A DNA stretch of 49,231 bases from Streptomyces sp. MZ04 (GCF_004684775.1 NZ_SRIC01000032.1:1-49231), one strand, 5' to 3'; positions 31,834 to 39,997 are shown, counted from the stretch's first letter. The notes: generated by a model not told the origin, from the sequence alone. Translations and numbers: made by a program.

Positions 31834-32109
31834 ATGGCTAATCCGACAACCGGCGTCGACTCTCCGGCGCCCCAACTGACAAGGCCTGAACAACAGATGA
31901 AGACTGTGAAGTCGGCGATGTTCCGCAACATAGCCAACCCGCGCCGCACCACCCTCGCGCACCTCACGGACGCGCAGGAGGTCAAGCCCGCGGCCGACCA
32001 GCCCGAGCACGCGCTGGAACTCCCGACCCAGACGGCCAACCCGAAGCGCACGATCCTCATGGACGCGCCGGAGGAGTTCACCCCTGAGACCACCGCGTCT
32101 GCGGTCTGA
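31834..32109 (+). CDS. 91-residue protein with three Ala-Asn-Pro motifs, unknown
   Basis: A small hydrophilic protein (MANPTTGVDSPAPQ...). Ala-Asn-Pro appears three times: ANPTTG at the N-terminus, ANPRRTTL near residue 34 and ANPKRTIL near 68. The last two form a clear repeat, (A)NP[RK]RT[TI]L. There is no signal peptide or membrane segment. The ribosome-binding site is weak for both the first ATG and an internal ATG at about 31897. Small genes of this kind occur at the same place upstream of gltX in related genomes as I recall, so it may be conserved, but no function is known to me. Confidence 0.55.
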   Translation: MANPTTGVDSPAPQLTRPEQQMKTVKSAMFRNIANPRRTTLAHLTDAQEVKPAADQPEHALELPTQTANPKRTILMDAPEEFTPETTASAV

Positions 32110-32127
32110 GGACGAGCCGGGAAACCC

Positions 32128-32194
32128 CAGCCCGTCAGGCGACTGTGGACGAGCGGGCGAAATCTCCAGCCCGTCCGGCGTTTGAGGACGAGCT
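32128..32194. repeat. Two copies of a dispersed Streptomyces intergenic repeat
   Basis: CAGCCCGTCAGGCGACTGTG and CAGCCCGTCCGGCGTTTGAG, each followed by GACGAG, lie about 40 bp apart directly after the small gene. This motif is widely scattered between genes in Streptomyces. Its role is unknown. Confidence 0.65.
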
Positions 32195-32325
32195 CGCGCA
32201 GCGGCGATCAGACGGCGCCCAAAGCATCACCGGGCCACAAGAGGCCGGGTCAGAGCGGGCCGCAGGCCACCGCGTTAGCCTGGAGCGTCAGACTCCACCC
32301 ACATCAGCAAGGGGCCAAGGCTCAC

Positions 32326-33114
32326 GTGCGCATCGCCAGGTTCTCCATCGACGGCAACGTCGCCTTCGGCGCGGTCGAGGGTGACAAGCCCGACGAGCTA
32401 GTCGTCGACATCATCAAGGGCAGCCCGTACGTCGCCGAGTTCGAGCTGAGCGGTGTCAAGGTCCCGCTCAGCAAGGTCCGGCTGCTGCCCCCCGTCATCG
32501 GTCACAAGATCGTGGCGTTCGGCCGCAACTACGGAGAGCACGCCAAGGAGCTCGGCCACGAGGTCCCGGACGTCCCGTTCGCCTTTTTCAAGCCCGCGAC
32601 CTCGATGATCGGCTCCGGCGACGCCATCGCGTACCCGCCCTTCTCCGAGGAGCTGCACCACGAGGCCGAGCTGGCCGTGGTCATCGGCCGCATGTGCCGC
32701 GAGGTCCCGCGCGAGCGCGTCAAGGACGTCATCTTCGGCTACACCTGCGCCAACGACGTCACGGCCCGTGACGTGCAGCGCCGCGAGAAGCAGTGGGCCC
32801 GCGCCAAGGGCTTCGACAGCGCCTGCCCGCTCGGCCCCTGGGTGGAGACGGACATCGACCTGGCCGCCGCCAACGACCTCACGATCCAGTGCACGGTCAA
32901 CGGCGAGCAGCGCCAGCTCGGCCGCACCAGCGAGATGATCCACTCCATCGAGGATCTGATCGTGAACATCACCGAGGCCATGACGCTGCTCCCCGGCGAC
33001 GTCATCCTCACGGGCACCCCGGCAGGGGTCGGCCCCCTCAACGTCGGCGACGAGGTCGCCGTCACCATCGAAGGCATCGGCACTCTCACCAACAAGGTGA
33101 TCAAGCGTGGCTAA
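32326..33114 (+). CDS. Fumarylacetoacetate hydrolase family protein
   Basis: 262 residues. It is a typical FAH-fold enzyme: an N-terminal small domain, then KIVAFGRNYGEHAKELG, FFKPATSMIGSGDAI, and the metal-binding acidic residues in HHEAELAVVIGR (the E-x-E pair). FGYTCANDVTARDVQ and GDVILTGTPAGVGPL complete the fold. Members hydrolyse or decarboxylate 2-keto acids in aromatic or amino-acid breakdown; the actual substrate is not evident. The GTG start is preferred over an upstream frame that crosses the intergenic repeats. It overlaps gltX by eight bases, so the two are co-translated. Confidence 0.9.
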   Translation: MRIARFSIDGNVAFGAVEGDKPDELVVDIIKGSPYVAEFELSGVKVPLSKVRLLPPVIGHKIVAFGRNYGEHAKELGHEVPDVPFAFFKPATSMIGSGDAIAYPPFSEELHHEAELAVVIGRMCREVPRERVKDVIFGYTCANDVTARDVQRREKQWARAKGFDSACPLGPWVETDIDLAAANDLTIQCTVNGEQRQLGRTSEMIHSIEDLIVNITEAMTLLPGDVILTGTPAGVGPLNVGDEVAVTIEGIGTLTNKVIKRG

Positions 33115-34588
33115 CGCGACGAACGTACGCGTACGTTTCTGTCCCTCCCCGACCGGCAACCCCCACGTGGGCCTGGTCCGCACCGCCCTCTTCAACTGGG
33201 CGTTCGCCCGGCACAACGAGGGCACCCTGGTCTTCCGCATCGAGGACACCGACGCGGCTCGCGACTCCGAGGAGTCCTACGAGCAGCTCCTGGACTCGAT
33301 GCGCTGGCTGGGCTTCGACTGGGACGAGGGCCCCGAGGTCGGCGGCCCGCACGCGCCGTACCGCCAGTCGCAGCGCATGGACATCTACAAGGACGTGGCG
33401 CAGAAGCTGCTCGACGGCGGCTACGCCTACCCCTGCTACTGCACCACCGAGGAGCTGGACACCCGCCGCGACGCCGCCCGCGCCGCCGGCAAGCCGTCCG
33501 GTTACGACGGCCACTGCCGCGACCTCACCGCCGAGCAGAAGCAGGCGTACGAGGCCGAGGGGCGCAGCCACATCGTCCGCTTCCGGATGCCGGACGAGGC
33601 CACCACCTTCACCGACCTGGTCCGCGGCGAGATCACGGTCCAGGCGGAGAACGTCACGGACTACGGCATCATCCGCGCGAACGGCGCCCCGCTCTACACG
33701 CTCGTCAACCCGGTCGACGACGCCCTGATGGAGATCACCCACGTCCTGCGCGGCGAGGACCTGCTCTCCTCCACCCCGCGCCAGATCGCCCTGTACAAGG
33801 CGCTGATCGAGCTGGGCGTCGCCAAGGGCATCCCCGACTTCGGCCACCTGCCGTACGTCATGGGCGAGGGCAACAAGAAGCTCTCCAAGCGCGACCCGCA
33901 GGCGTCCCTGAACCTCTACCGCGAGCGCGGCTTCCTCCCCGAGGGCCTGCTGAACTACCTGTCCCTCCTGGGCTGGTCGTTCTCCGCGGACCAGGACGTC
34001 TTCTCGATCTCCGACATGGTCGCCAAGTTCGACCTCGCGGACGTGAACGCCAACCCGGCCCGCTTCGACCTGAAGAAGGCCGAGTCGATCAACGGCGACC
34101 ACATCCGCATGCTGGACGTGAAGGCGTTCGCGGAGGCCTGCGAGCCGTGGCTGAAGGCCCCGCACGCCAACTGGGCGCCCGAGGACTTCGACCAGGCCGC
34201 CTGGGAGGCCATCGCCCCGCACGCCCAGACCCGTGTGACGGTCCTCTCCGACATCACGGCCAACGTCGACTTCCTCTTCCTCAAGGAGCCCGTCGAGGAC
34301 GAGGCGTCCTGGACGAAGGCCATGGGCAAGGGCGACCCGGCCGCCCTCCTGACGACGGCCCGCGCCAAGCTCGAGGCCGCCGACTGGACTTCCCCCGAGT
34401 CCCTCAAGGAGGCCGTCCTGGCCGCCGGTGAGGAGCACGGCCTGAAGCTCGGCAAGGCCCAGGCCCCGGTCCGCGTCGCCGTCACCGGCCGCACGGTCGG
34501 CCTGCCGCTCTTCGAGTCCCTGGAGATCCTGGGCAAGGAGAAGTCCCTGTCCCGCATCGACGCGGCCCTGGCAAAGCTCGCCGCCTGA
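33107..34588 (+). CDS. gltX: Glutamate-tRNA ligase
   Basis: A 493-residue class I synthetase that charges tRNA-Glu (and in actinomycetes usually also tRNA-Gln, later amidated). The HIGH-like motif is in SPTGNPHVGLVRTALFNW near residues 12-29 and the KMSKS-like motif is KKLSKRDPQ near 263-271. A zinc-site-like CYCTTEEL lies near 107. The length is normal for bacterial GluRS. The GTG overlaps the previous gene by eight bases. It lies upstream of an array of tRNA-Gln and tRNA-Glu genes, a fitting neighbourhood for this enzyme. Confidence 0.97.
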   Translation: MANATNVRVRFCPSPTGNPHVGLVRTALFNWAFARHNEGTLVFRIEDTDAARDSEESYEQLLDSMRWLGFDWDEGPEVGGPHAPYRQSQRMDIYKDVAQKLLDGGYAYPCYCTTEELDTRRDAARAAGKPSGYDGHCRDLTAEQKQAYEAEGRSHIVRFRMPDEATTFTDLVRGEITVQAENVTDYGIIRANGAPLYTLVNPVDDALMEITHVLRGEDLLSSTPRQIALYKALIELGVAKGIPDFGHLPYVMGEGNKKLSKRDPQASLNLYRERGFLPEGLLNYLSLLGWSFSADQDVFSISDMVAKFDLADVNANPARFDLKKAESINGDHIRMLDVKAFAEACEPWLKAPHANWAPEDFDQAAWEAIAPHAQTRVTVLSDITANVDFLFLKEPVEDEASWTKAMGKGDPAALLTTARAKLEAADWTSPESLKEAVLAAGEEHGLKLGKAQAPVRVAVTGRTVGLPLFESLEILGKEKSLSRIDAALAKLAA

Positions 34589-34600
34589 TCCGCACACCCC

Positions 34601-34637
34601 GAAGGGCCCGGAAGCCACCACGGCTCCCGGGCTCTTC
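34601..34637 (+). terminator. Terminator of gltX
   Basis: GAAGGGCCCGGAAGCC pairs with GGCTCCCGGGCTCTTC over a short loop, with one mismatch and one G-T pair. It is about 12 bp past the gltX stop. Confidence 0.7.
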
Positions 34638-34652
34638 GCGTACGTTCAGAAC

Positions 34653-34958
34653 ATGCCGATCAAAGCCGTGGTCTGGGACGTAGACACTGCATTCTTCGGG
34701 GGATAACCCCCGAACCCCCAGCCGAAAGACGCGGCTGCGATTACCGTCGTCAGCATGCCGATCAAGGCCGTGGTCTGGGACGTAGACACTGCATTCTTCG
34801 GGGGATAACCCCCGAACCCCCAGCCGAAAGGCGCGGCTGCGATTACCGTCGACAGCATGCCGATCAAAGCCGTGGTCTGGGACGTAGACACTGCATTCTT
34901 CGGGGGATAACCCCCGAACCCCCAGCCGAAAGGCGCGGCTGCGATTACCGTCGACAGC
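34653..34958 (+). repeat. Three 102-bp tandem repeats carrying copies of the next gene's start
   Basis: Units begin at 34653, 34755 and 34857, and the real gene starts one period later at 34959. Each unit holds the first 11 codons of the HAD gene (MPIKAVVWDVD) and then 69 bp of other sequence. In each unit the frame continues TAFFGG and stops, giving three 17-codon mini-frames. The 69-bp part contains a hairpin (TTCGGGGG-ATAA-CCCCCGAA at 34695, 34797 and 34899) and a second small one (CAGCCG / CGGCTG). Units differ by only a few bases. Nothing else is seen in this 370-bp gap besides the gltX terminator. Confidence 0.95.
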
Positions 34959-35687
34959 ATGCCGATCAAAGCCGTGGTCTGGGACGTAGACGACACGATC
35001 TTCGATTACGCGCAGGCCGACGCCACCGGAATGCACGCGCACCTCGCCGCCGAGGGCCTCCTGCAGCGGTTCGGGTCGGCCGAGCGTGCGCTGACGCTCT
35101 GGCGTGAGATCACCCACCGCCACTGGGCGCGCTTCAGCGAGGGACTGCGGGACTTCCAGAACCAGCGCCGCGACCGGGTGCGTGAGTTCCTCGACACACC
35201 CGCCCTGGACGACGCGGACGCCGACGCCTGGTTCGACCGCTACGTGGGCCACTACGAATCCGCCTGGGCCCTCTTCCCCGACACCGTGCCCGTCCTCGAC
35301 GCCCTCGCCGACGACTACCGCCACGCGGTCCTCTCCAACTCCGCCCTGGTCGTACAGGACCGCAAGCTGCGCGTCCTGGGCGTGCGCGACCGCTTCGAGT
35401 CCGTCCTGTGCGCCGCCGAACTCGGCGTCTCCAAGCCCGCGGCCGAGGCCTTCCACGCGGTCTGTACGACGATGGGTCTGGAGCCCGAGGAGATCGCCTA
35501 CGTAGGGGACCAGCCGGAGATCGACGCCAGGGGCGCGCGGGACGCGGGTCTCGTCGGGATCTGGCTCGACCGCAACAGCGCAGCCCAGGAAGGCCCGTCG
35601 GGCATCCACCGCATCACGCGGCTCACCGAGCTGCCGCCGCTGCTCCGCACCGATACCCGTTTTGGAGCGCCGTCCACCTTCGGGTAA
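34959..35687 (+). CDS. HAD family hydrolase
   Basis: A 242-residue haloacid-dehalogenase superfamily phosphatase. Motif I is DVDDT at about residues 9-13 with the nucleophile Asp9, motif II is HAVLSNSAL with the conserved Ser near 127, motif III is the Lys in GVSKPAAEAF, and motif IV is YVGDQPEIDARGA. The helical cap is inserted after motif I, as in phosphoglycolate-phosphatase or YjjG-like members. Physiological substrate unknown. Its first 11 codons are repeated three times upstream. The 3' end, including the TAA, overlaps the -10 box of the tRNA promoter. Confidence 0.92.
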   Translation: MPIKAVVWDVDDTIFDYAQADATGMHAHLAAEGLLQRFGSAERALTLWREITHRHWARFSEGLRDFQNQRRDRVREFLDTPALDDADADAWFDRYVGHYESAWALFPDTVPVLDALADDYRHAVLSNSALVVQDRKLRVLGVRDRFESVLCAAELGVSKPAAEAFHAVCTTMGLEPEEIAYVGDQPEIDARGARDAGLVGIWLDRNSAAQEGPSGIHRITRLTELPPLLRTDTRFGAPSTFG

Positions 35688-35690
35688 TGT
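35662..35690 (+). promoter_or_regulatory. Promoter of the tRNA array
   Basis: TTGGAG (35662-35667) and TAATGT (35685-35690) are separated by 17 bp and lie about 85 bp before the first tRNA. The spacing is ideal for a housekeeping sigma factor. The -10 overlaps the stop codon of the HAD gene. Confidence 0.55.
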
Positions 35691-35775
35691 TCTTCCTGCG
35701 CCGCCCGAGAAGGCCGAAAGGTCCGGCAGGGAGGCGTAAGTCGAAGCAAAACTCCCGCAAGGGGTTGCGTCTCGA

Positions 35776-35847
35776 TGGCCTATGGTGTAATTGGCAGCAC
35801 GACGGTTTCTGGTTCCGTTAGTCTAGGTTCGAGTCCTGGTAGGCCAG
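35776..35847 (+). tRNA. tRNA-Gln (CTG)
   Basis: 72 nt. The acceptor stem TGGCCTA / TAGGCCA closes perfectly, the anticodon loop is TTCTGGT with anticodon CTG, and the T-arm has GGTTCGAGTCC. CCA is not encoded. Confidence 0.95.
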
Positions 35848-35868
35848 CTCGCAGAGCTTATCTGCAAC

Positions 35869-35941
35869 GCCCCCGTTGTGTAGCGGCCTAGCACGCCGCC
35901 CTCTCAAGGCGGTAGCGCCGGTTCGAATCCGGTCGGGGGTA
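35869..35941 (+). tRNA. tRNA-Glu (CTC)
   Basis: 73 nt. The acceptor GCCCCCG pairs with CGGGGGT with a G-T at the first pair, the anticodon stem CCGCC / GGCGG holds loop CTCTCAA (anticodon CTC), and the T-arm has GGTTCGAATCC. CCA is not encoded. Confidence 0.95.
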
Positions 35942-36003
35942 CAGATCCTTCCCATGGAAGCAGTCAGGGTCGCACCCGCTGCTACCGATGCAGGATCGCT
36001 AGG

Positions 36004-36076
36004 GCCCCCGTTGTGTAGCGGCCTAGCACGCCGCCCTCTCAAGGCGGTAGCGCCGGTTCGAATCCGGTCGGGGGTA
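36004..36076 (+). tRNA. tRNA-Glu (CTC), second copy
   Basis: Identical in sequence to the copy at 35869. Confidence 0.95.
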
Positions 36077-36102
36077 CGCAAGGTCTAGCTGGTCTAGACC
36101 AG

Positions 36103-36174
36103 TGGGCTATGGTGTAATTGGCAACACGACGGTTTCTGGTTCCGTTGTTCTAGGTTCGAGTCCTGGTAGCCCAG
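36103..36174 (+). tRNA. tRNA-Gln (CTG), second copy
   Basis: 72 nt. The acceptor TGGGCTA / TAGCCCA differs from the first Gln copy by a compensated base pair, which keeps the stem intact. The anticodon is CTG. Confidence 0.95.
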
Positions 36175-36196
36175 CGCAGTACAGCAGGACAAGCTG

Positions 36197-36269
36197 GCCC
36201 CCGTTGTGTAGCGGCCTAGCACGCCGCCCTCTCAAGGCGGTAGCGCCGGTTCGAATCCGGTCGGGGGTA
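36197..36269 (+). tRNA. tRNA-Glu (CTC), third copy
   Basis: Identical to the other two tRNA-Glu copies. Last tRNA of the array. Confidence 0.95.
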
Positions 36270-36278
36270 CGCGAATGG

Positions 36279-36306
36279 AGGGGCCTTCCCGCAAGGGAGG
36301 GCCCCT
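36279..36306. terminator. Terminator after the tRNA array
   Basis: AGGGGCCTTCCC pairs with GGGAGGGCCCCT over a GCAA tetraloop, with one T-G pair, and is followed by TCGTCATTT. It also lies just past the stop of the convergent MerR gene and may serve both. Confidence 0.8.
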
Positions 36307-36319
36307 TCGTCATTTCCGC

Positions 36320-36976
36320 TCATGCCTCCGAACTCCCCTGGCCGTAGCGCCGGTTGGACTCCTCGGCCTGCGCCATCCTGCGCAGGCTCAGCAGCACCGG
36401 CTCGTACAGGACGGTCAGCGCGACCGCCGCCTCCAACTGCTCGTCGGGCGATTCGTAGCGCTCCACCAAGTCCAGGTCGGCGACCGCCAGTTGGCCCGCG
36501 GACCGCGCGTAGGGCGCCAAGTCGTCGACGGCGCAGGGGTATCCGAGCCGGGACAGCGTGCCGACCGCCGTGACCAGCATCCGGTACGCCGGTGAATCCG
36601 CCCCGTACGCCTGGGCGTTCTCCCAGCCGAGCCGCCGCAGCAGCGCGTCGACGGTGTGCCGGGCCGCGTCCGTCGCCGGATCGTCCTCCGGGGCCTGCGG
36701 ACCGTGCGGCAGCGCCCATACCGCCGTGCCCAGGCGGGAGTTGTGGTCCAGGGACTCGTCCTCCAGGGCGGTGAGCACCTCGCGGGCCGACGCGATCGGC
36801 ACCCGGCCCACCTGGATGAGCGCCCGGACGAGCCGCAGCCGCTGCAGATGGCTCTCGTCGTACTCGGACTGCGTCGCCGTGACCCGGCGGCCGGGCGGCA
36901 GCAGTCCCTCGCGCAGGTAGTACTTGATCGTGGCCGTCGAGACCCCGCTGCGTGTGCTCAGCTCCGCCAGTCTCAT
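36320..36976 (-). CDS. MerR family transcriptional regulator
   Basis: 218 residues. Residues 1-70 are the MerR winged-helix domain (MRLAELSTRSGVSTATIKYYLREGLLPPG ... SEYDESHLQRLRLVRALIQVG). The C-terminal 140 residues are helical with no Cys pattern, so a metal ligand is unlikely. AGGAG lies nine bases before the ATG at 36976; an in-frame start at 37030 has no such site. It is divergent from a DUF4188 gene across a gap with three CTATCC half-sites, and probably regulates that gene. Confidence 0.9.
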   Translation of the reverse strand: MRLAELSTRSGVSTATIKYYLREGLLPPGRRVTATQSEYDESHLQRLRLVRALIQVGRVPIASAREVLTALEDESLDHNSRLGTAVWALPHGPQAPEDDPATDAARHTVDALLRRLGWENAQAYGADSPAYRMLVTAVGTLSRLGYPCAVDDLAPYARSAGQLAVADLDLVERYESPDEQLEAAVALTVLYEPVLLSLRRMAQAEESNRRYGQGSSEA

Positions 36977-37022
36977 CGGCTCGTCTCCTCTTCCCTCTTG
37001 CGTATCCACTTGGTGAGTGGCA

Positions 37023-37052
37023 CTATCCAATCATGGATAGCGGGACTATCCA
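37023..37052. promoter_or_regulatory. MerR operator candidate between the regulator and the DUF4188 gene
   Basis: Three half-sites alternate: CTATCCA at 37023, TGGATAG at 37034-37040 and CTATCCA at 37046-37052. They form two overlapping dyads with spacers of 4 and 5 bases. The layout fits a MerR-type operator in a divergent promoter. Confidence 0.65.
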
Positions 37053-37088
37053 ATGCTCTCCTGAACGCTCTCTGAAGGGGGACCCATC

Positions 37089-37574
37089 ATGAGCAGCAAG
37101 CCGATCGAAGGGCGCATGACCGCCGACGCGCAGGGCGGCGTGACCGTCTTCACCATCGGGATGCGCATCAACAACTTCCGCGCCGTGCGCAGCTGGTGGC
37201 CCGTCTTCCGGGCCATGCCGCGGATGCTCAAGGAGCTGTCCAAGGACCGGGGGAGCGGCATGCTGGGATATCAGCTGCTGCTCGGCGGCGCGCGGGTGCT
37301 GTACGTCGTGCAGTACTGGGAGTCGCCGGAGAAGCTCCTGGCGTACGCGTCCGATCAGGGCAAGGAGCACCGGCCCGCCTGGGCGGCCTTCAACCGCAGG
37401 ATGCGGGAGGGCAAGGGCAAGGTCGGCTTCTGGCACGAGACGTACGTCGTGCCGGCCGGTGGCCATGAGGCGGTGTACGTGAACATGCCGGAGTTCGGCC
37501 TGGGCAAGGCCATCGGCGTGGTGCCGGTCGGCCGGCGGGGCGACAGGGCCGCCGACCGTCTCAAGGCGGCCTGA
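37089..37574 (+). CDS. DUF4188 family protein (heme/aldoxime-type monooxygenase fold)
   Basis: 161 residues. It matches the DUF4188 pattern: FTIGMRINNFRAVRSWWPVFRAMPRML near residues 22-48, then GMLGYQLLLGGARVLYVVQYWESPEKLLAYA and a C-terminal WHETYVVPAGGHEAVYVNMP. Proteins of this family adopt a ferredoxin-like dimeric fold and are sometimes called phenylacetaldoxime-dehydratase-like; no reaction is established for this group to my knowledge. GAAGGGGG precedes the ATG. Likely target of the divergent MerR regulator. Confidence 0.85.
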   Translation: MSSKPIEGRMTADAQGGVTVFTIGMRINNFRAVRSWWPVFRAMPRMLKELSKDRGSGMLGYQLLLGGARVLYVVQYWESPEKLLAYASDQGKEHRPAWAAFNRRMREGKGKVGFWHETYVVPAGGHEAVYVNMPEFGLGKAIGVVPVGRRGDRAADRLKAA

Positions 37575-37595
37575 GGGACCGGAGGGACCGAACAG

Positions 37596-37643
37596 CACAG
37601 CCGGAGGGGCCGCCGCGGCGTTGAGGCGGCCCCTCCGGCTGTG
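37596..37643. terminator. Bidirectional terminator between the DUF4188 gene and ndgR
   Basis: A perfect 19-bp stem (CACAGCCGGAGGGGCCGCC and its complement at 37625-37643) with a ten-base loop lies between two convergent genes. Confidence 0.88.
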
Positions 37644-37669
37644 TACGTCGGTGAACGTGGTCCCGCGGG

Positions 37670-38386
37670 TCAGCCGGTGCGGCGCAGCGCCTCGGAGAGG
37701 CGTCCTGCCGCGTCGATGACCGCCTGGGCGTGCATCCGGCCCGGGTGGCGGGTCAGGCGCTCGATCGGTCCGGAGACCGAGACGGCGGCGACCACGCGGT
37801 TCGAGGGGCCGCGCACGGGCGCGGAGACGGACGCGACGCCCGGCTCCCGCTCGCCGATCGACTGGGCCCAGCCCCGGCGGCGTACGCCCGAAAGGGCCGT
37901 GGCCGTGAAGCGGGCGCCCTGGAGGCCGCGGTGCAGGCGCTCCGGCTCCTCCCAGGCCATCAGGATCTGGGCCGACGAGCCCGCCTTCATGGTGAGCGTC
38001 GAGCCGACGGGGACCGTGTCCCGCAGGCCCGAGAGGCGCTCGGCGGCCGCGACGCAGATACGCATGTCGCCCTGGCGGCGATAGAGCTGCGCGCTCTCGC
38101 CCGTGACGTCACGCAGATGCGTGAGGACCGGGCCCGCCGTGGCGAGCAGCCGGTCCTCGCCGGCCGCCGCCGCGAGTTCCGAGAGCCGCGGGCCGAGAAT
38201 GAAACGGCCCTGCATGTCCCGCGCCACCATCCGGTGGTGTTCCAGTGCCACGGCGAGGCGATGTGCCGTGGGTCGTGCGAGTCCGGTGGCCGCGACCAAC
38301 CCCGCGAGGGTGGCCGGACCGGACTCCAGGGCGCTCAAGACGAGAGCCGCCTTGTCGAGAACGCCGACGCCGCTAGAGTTGTCCAT
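37670..38386 (-). CDS. ndgR: IclR family regulator, NdgR-like
   Basis: 238 residues. Residues 8-65 hold the IclR winged helix (VLDKAALVLSALESGPATLAG ... GLARPTAHRLAVALEHHRM), and the rest is the effector domain (GRFILGPRLSELAAAAGED ... VAAVSVSGPIERLT). It is divergent from leuCD. In S. coelicolor the IclR protein at this place is NdgR, which controls leucine and other amino-acid genes and affects antibiotic production. The name rests on this position and the sequence pattern. The gap to leuC contains repeats and a dyad that could be its binding sites. Confidence 0.9.
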   Translation of the reverse strand: MDNSSGVGVLDKAALVLSALESGPATLAGLVAATGLARPTAHRLAVALEHHRMVARDMQGRFILGPRLSELAAAAGEDRLLATAGPVLTHLRDVTGESAQLYRRQGDMRICVAAAERLSGLRDTVPVGSTLTMKAGSSAQILMAWEEPERLHRGLQGARFTATALSGVRRRGWAQSIGEREPGVASVSAPVRGPSNRVVAAVSVSGPIERLTRHPGRMHAQAVIDAAGRLSEALRRTG

Positions 38387-38403
38387 GCGTCGATACTCGC
38401 GTC

Positions 38404-38453
38404 TCACTCTGTGAAACGCAAGTTCAATTTTCCATGGAACACGTCACTCTGTA
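38404..38453. promoter_or_regulatory. Candidate NdgR sites in the ndgR-leuC gap
   Basis: TCACTCTGT occurs at 38404-38412 and again at 38444-38452, exactly 40 bp apart (about four helical turns). Between them lies GTTCAATTTTCCATGGAAC, with GTTC / GAAC arms and a TCCATGGA core. The arrangement suits a regulator binding in the shared promoter. Confidence 0.55.
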
Positions 38454-38567
38454 AGTGCGATCCGCGGACCAACGGATACGCGGTCCACGCGCGGCACGAG
38501 GGGTACGGGCGTGGGCGAACAATTCTCTAGTTGGGCCGGCTCACGAACGCCGGTCGGAGGGAAAGCG

Positions 38568-39992
38568 ATGGGTAGGACACTCGCGGAGAAGGTCTGGGAC
38601 GACCACGTCGTCCGGCGCGCCGAAGGCGAGCCCGACCTCCTCTTCATCGATCTGCACCTGCTGCACGAGGTGACGAGCCCGCAGGCCTTCGACGGCCTCC
38701 GTCAGGCCGGCCGGCCGGTGCGGCGGCTCGACCTCACCATCGCGACCGAGGATCACAACACCCCGACCCTCGACATCGACAAGCCCATCGCGGACCCGGT
38801 CTCGCGCGCCCAGTTGGAGACGCTGCGCAAGAACTGCGCGGAGTTCGGCGTACGACTGCACTCCCTGGGCGACGTCGAGCAGGGCGTCGTCCACGTGGTG
38901 GGACCGCAGCTGGGCCTGACCCAGCCGGGCACCACCGTGGTCTGCGGCGACTCCCACACCTCCACGCACGGTGCCTTCGGCGCCCTGGCGTTCGGCATCG
39001 GCACCTCCCAGGTCGAGCACGTCCTGGCCACCCAGACGCTGCCGATGGCCCGCCCGAAGACCATGGCCATCACGGTCGACGGCGAGCTGCCCGATGGCGT
39101 CACCGCCAAGGACCTGATCCTCGCGATCATCGCCAAGATCGGCACCGGCGGCGGCCAGGGCTACGTCCTGGAGTACCGGGGCTCCGCCATCGAGCAGCTG
39201 TCGATGGAAGCCCGCATGACCATCTGCAACATGTCGATCGAGGCCGGTGCCCGCGCGGGCATGATCGCCCCCGACCGGACCACCTTCGACTACATCGAGG
39301 GCCGTGCCCACGCCCCGCAGGGCGCGGACTGGGACGCGGCGGTCGCGTACTGGAAGACCCTGAAGACGGACGAGGACGCGGTCTTCGACGCCGAGGTCTA
39401 CATCGACGCGACCAAGCTCTCGCCGTTCGTCACCTGGGGCACCAACCCGGGCCAGGGCGCGCCGCTCTCCGCGCACGTCCCCGATCCTGCTTCGTACGAA
39501 GACGAGTCGGAGCGCAGCGCCGCCGAAAAGGCCCTGGAATACATGGGGTTGAGTGCGGGACAGGCACTGCGCGACATCAAGGTCGACACCGTCTTCGTAG
39601 GTTCCTGCACCAACGGCCGTATCGAGGACCTGCGGGCGGCCGCCTCCATCGTCGAGGGCCGCAAAGTCGCCGACGGCGTACGGATGCTGGTCGTCCCCGG
39701 CTCGGTCCGGGTCGCCCTGCAGGCCATGGACGAGGGCCTGGACAAGGTCTTCACCGCGGCGGGCGCCGAATGGCGGCACGCGGGCTGCTCGATGTGCCTG
39801 GGCATGAACCCCGACCAACTGGCCCCCGGCGAGCGCTCCGCGTCGACCTCCAACCGCAACTTCGAGGGCAGGCAGGGCAAGGGCGGCCGCACCCACCTGG
39901 TGTCGCCCCAGGTCGCCGCCGCCACCGCGGTGACGGGCCACCTGGCCTCGCCCGCCGACCTGTCCGACGCCCCCGCGACCGCCGGAGTCTGA
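38568..39992 (+). CDS. leuC: 3-isopropylmalate dehydratase large subunit
   Basis: 474 residues. With LeuD it isomerises 2-isopropylmalate to 3-isopropylmalate in leucine synthesis. It is an aconitase-family protein binding a 4Fe-4S cluster through Cys in [14 protein letters not shown] and the [12 protein letters not shown] pair. Other signatures are [25 protein letters not shown] and [23 protein letters not shown] precedes the ATG at 38568; an earlier in-frame start at 38511 is less likely. It is followed by leuD after five bases. Confidence 0.97.
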   Translation: MGRTLAEKVWDDHVVRRAEGEPDLLFIDLHLLHEVTSPQAFDGLRQAGRPVRRLDLTIATEDHNTPTLDIDKPIADPVSRAQLETLRKNCAEFGVRLHSLGDVEQGVVHVVGPQLGLTQPGTTVVCGDSHTSTHGAFGALAFGIGTSQVEHVLATQTLPMARPKTMAITVDGELPDGVTAKDLILAIIAKIGTGGGQGYVLEYRGSAIEQLSMEARMTICNMSIEAGARAGMIAPDRTTFDYIEGRAHAPQGADWDAAVAYWKTLKTDEDAVFDAEVYIDATKLSPFVTWGTNPGQGAPLSAHVPDPASYEDESERSAAEKALEYMGLSAGQALRDIKVDTVFVGSCTNGRIEDLRAAASIVEGRKVADGVRMLVVPGSVRVALQAMDEGLDKVFTAAGAEWRHAGCSMCLGMNPDQLAPGERSASTSNRNFEGRQGKGGRTHLVSPQVAAATAVTGHLASPADLSDAPATAGV

Positions 39993-39997
39993 GAGCC

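Noticed and set aside
34653..34958. 102-bp repeats as a CRISPR array
   Set aside because: Units abut with no variable spacers and contain the start of the downstream gene; this is a tandem duplication.
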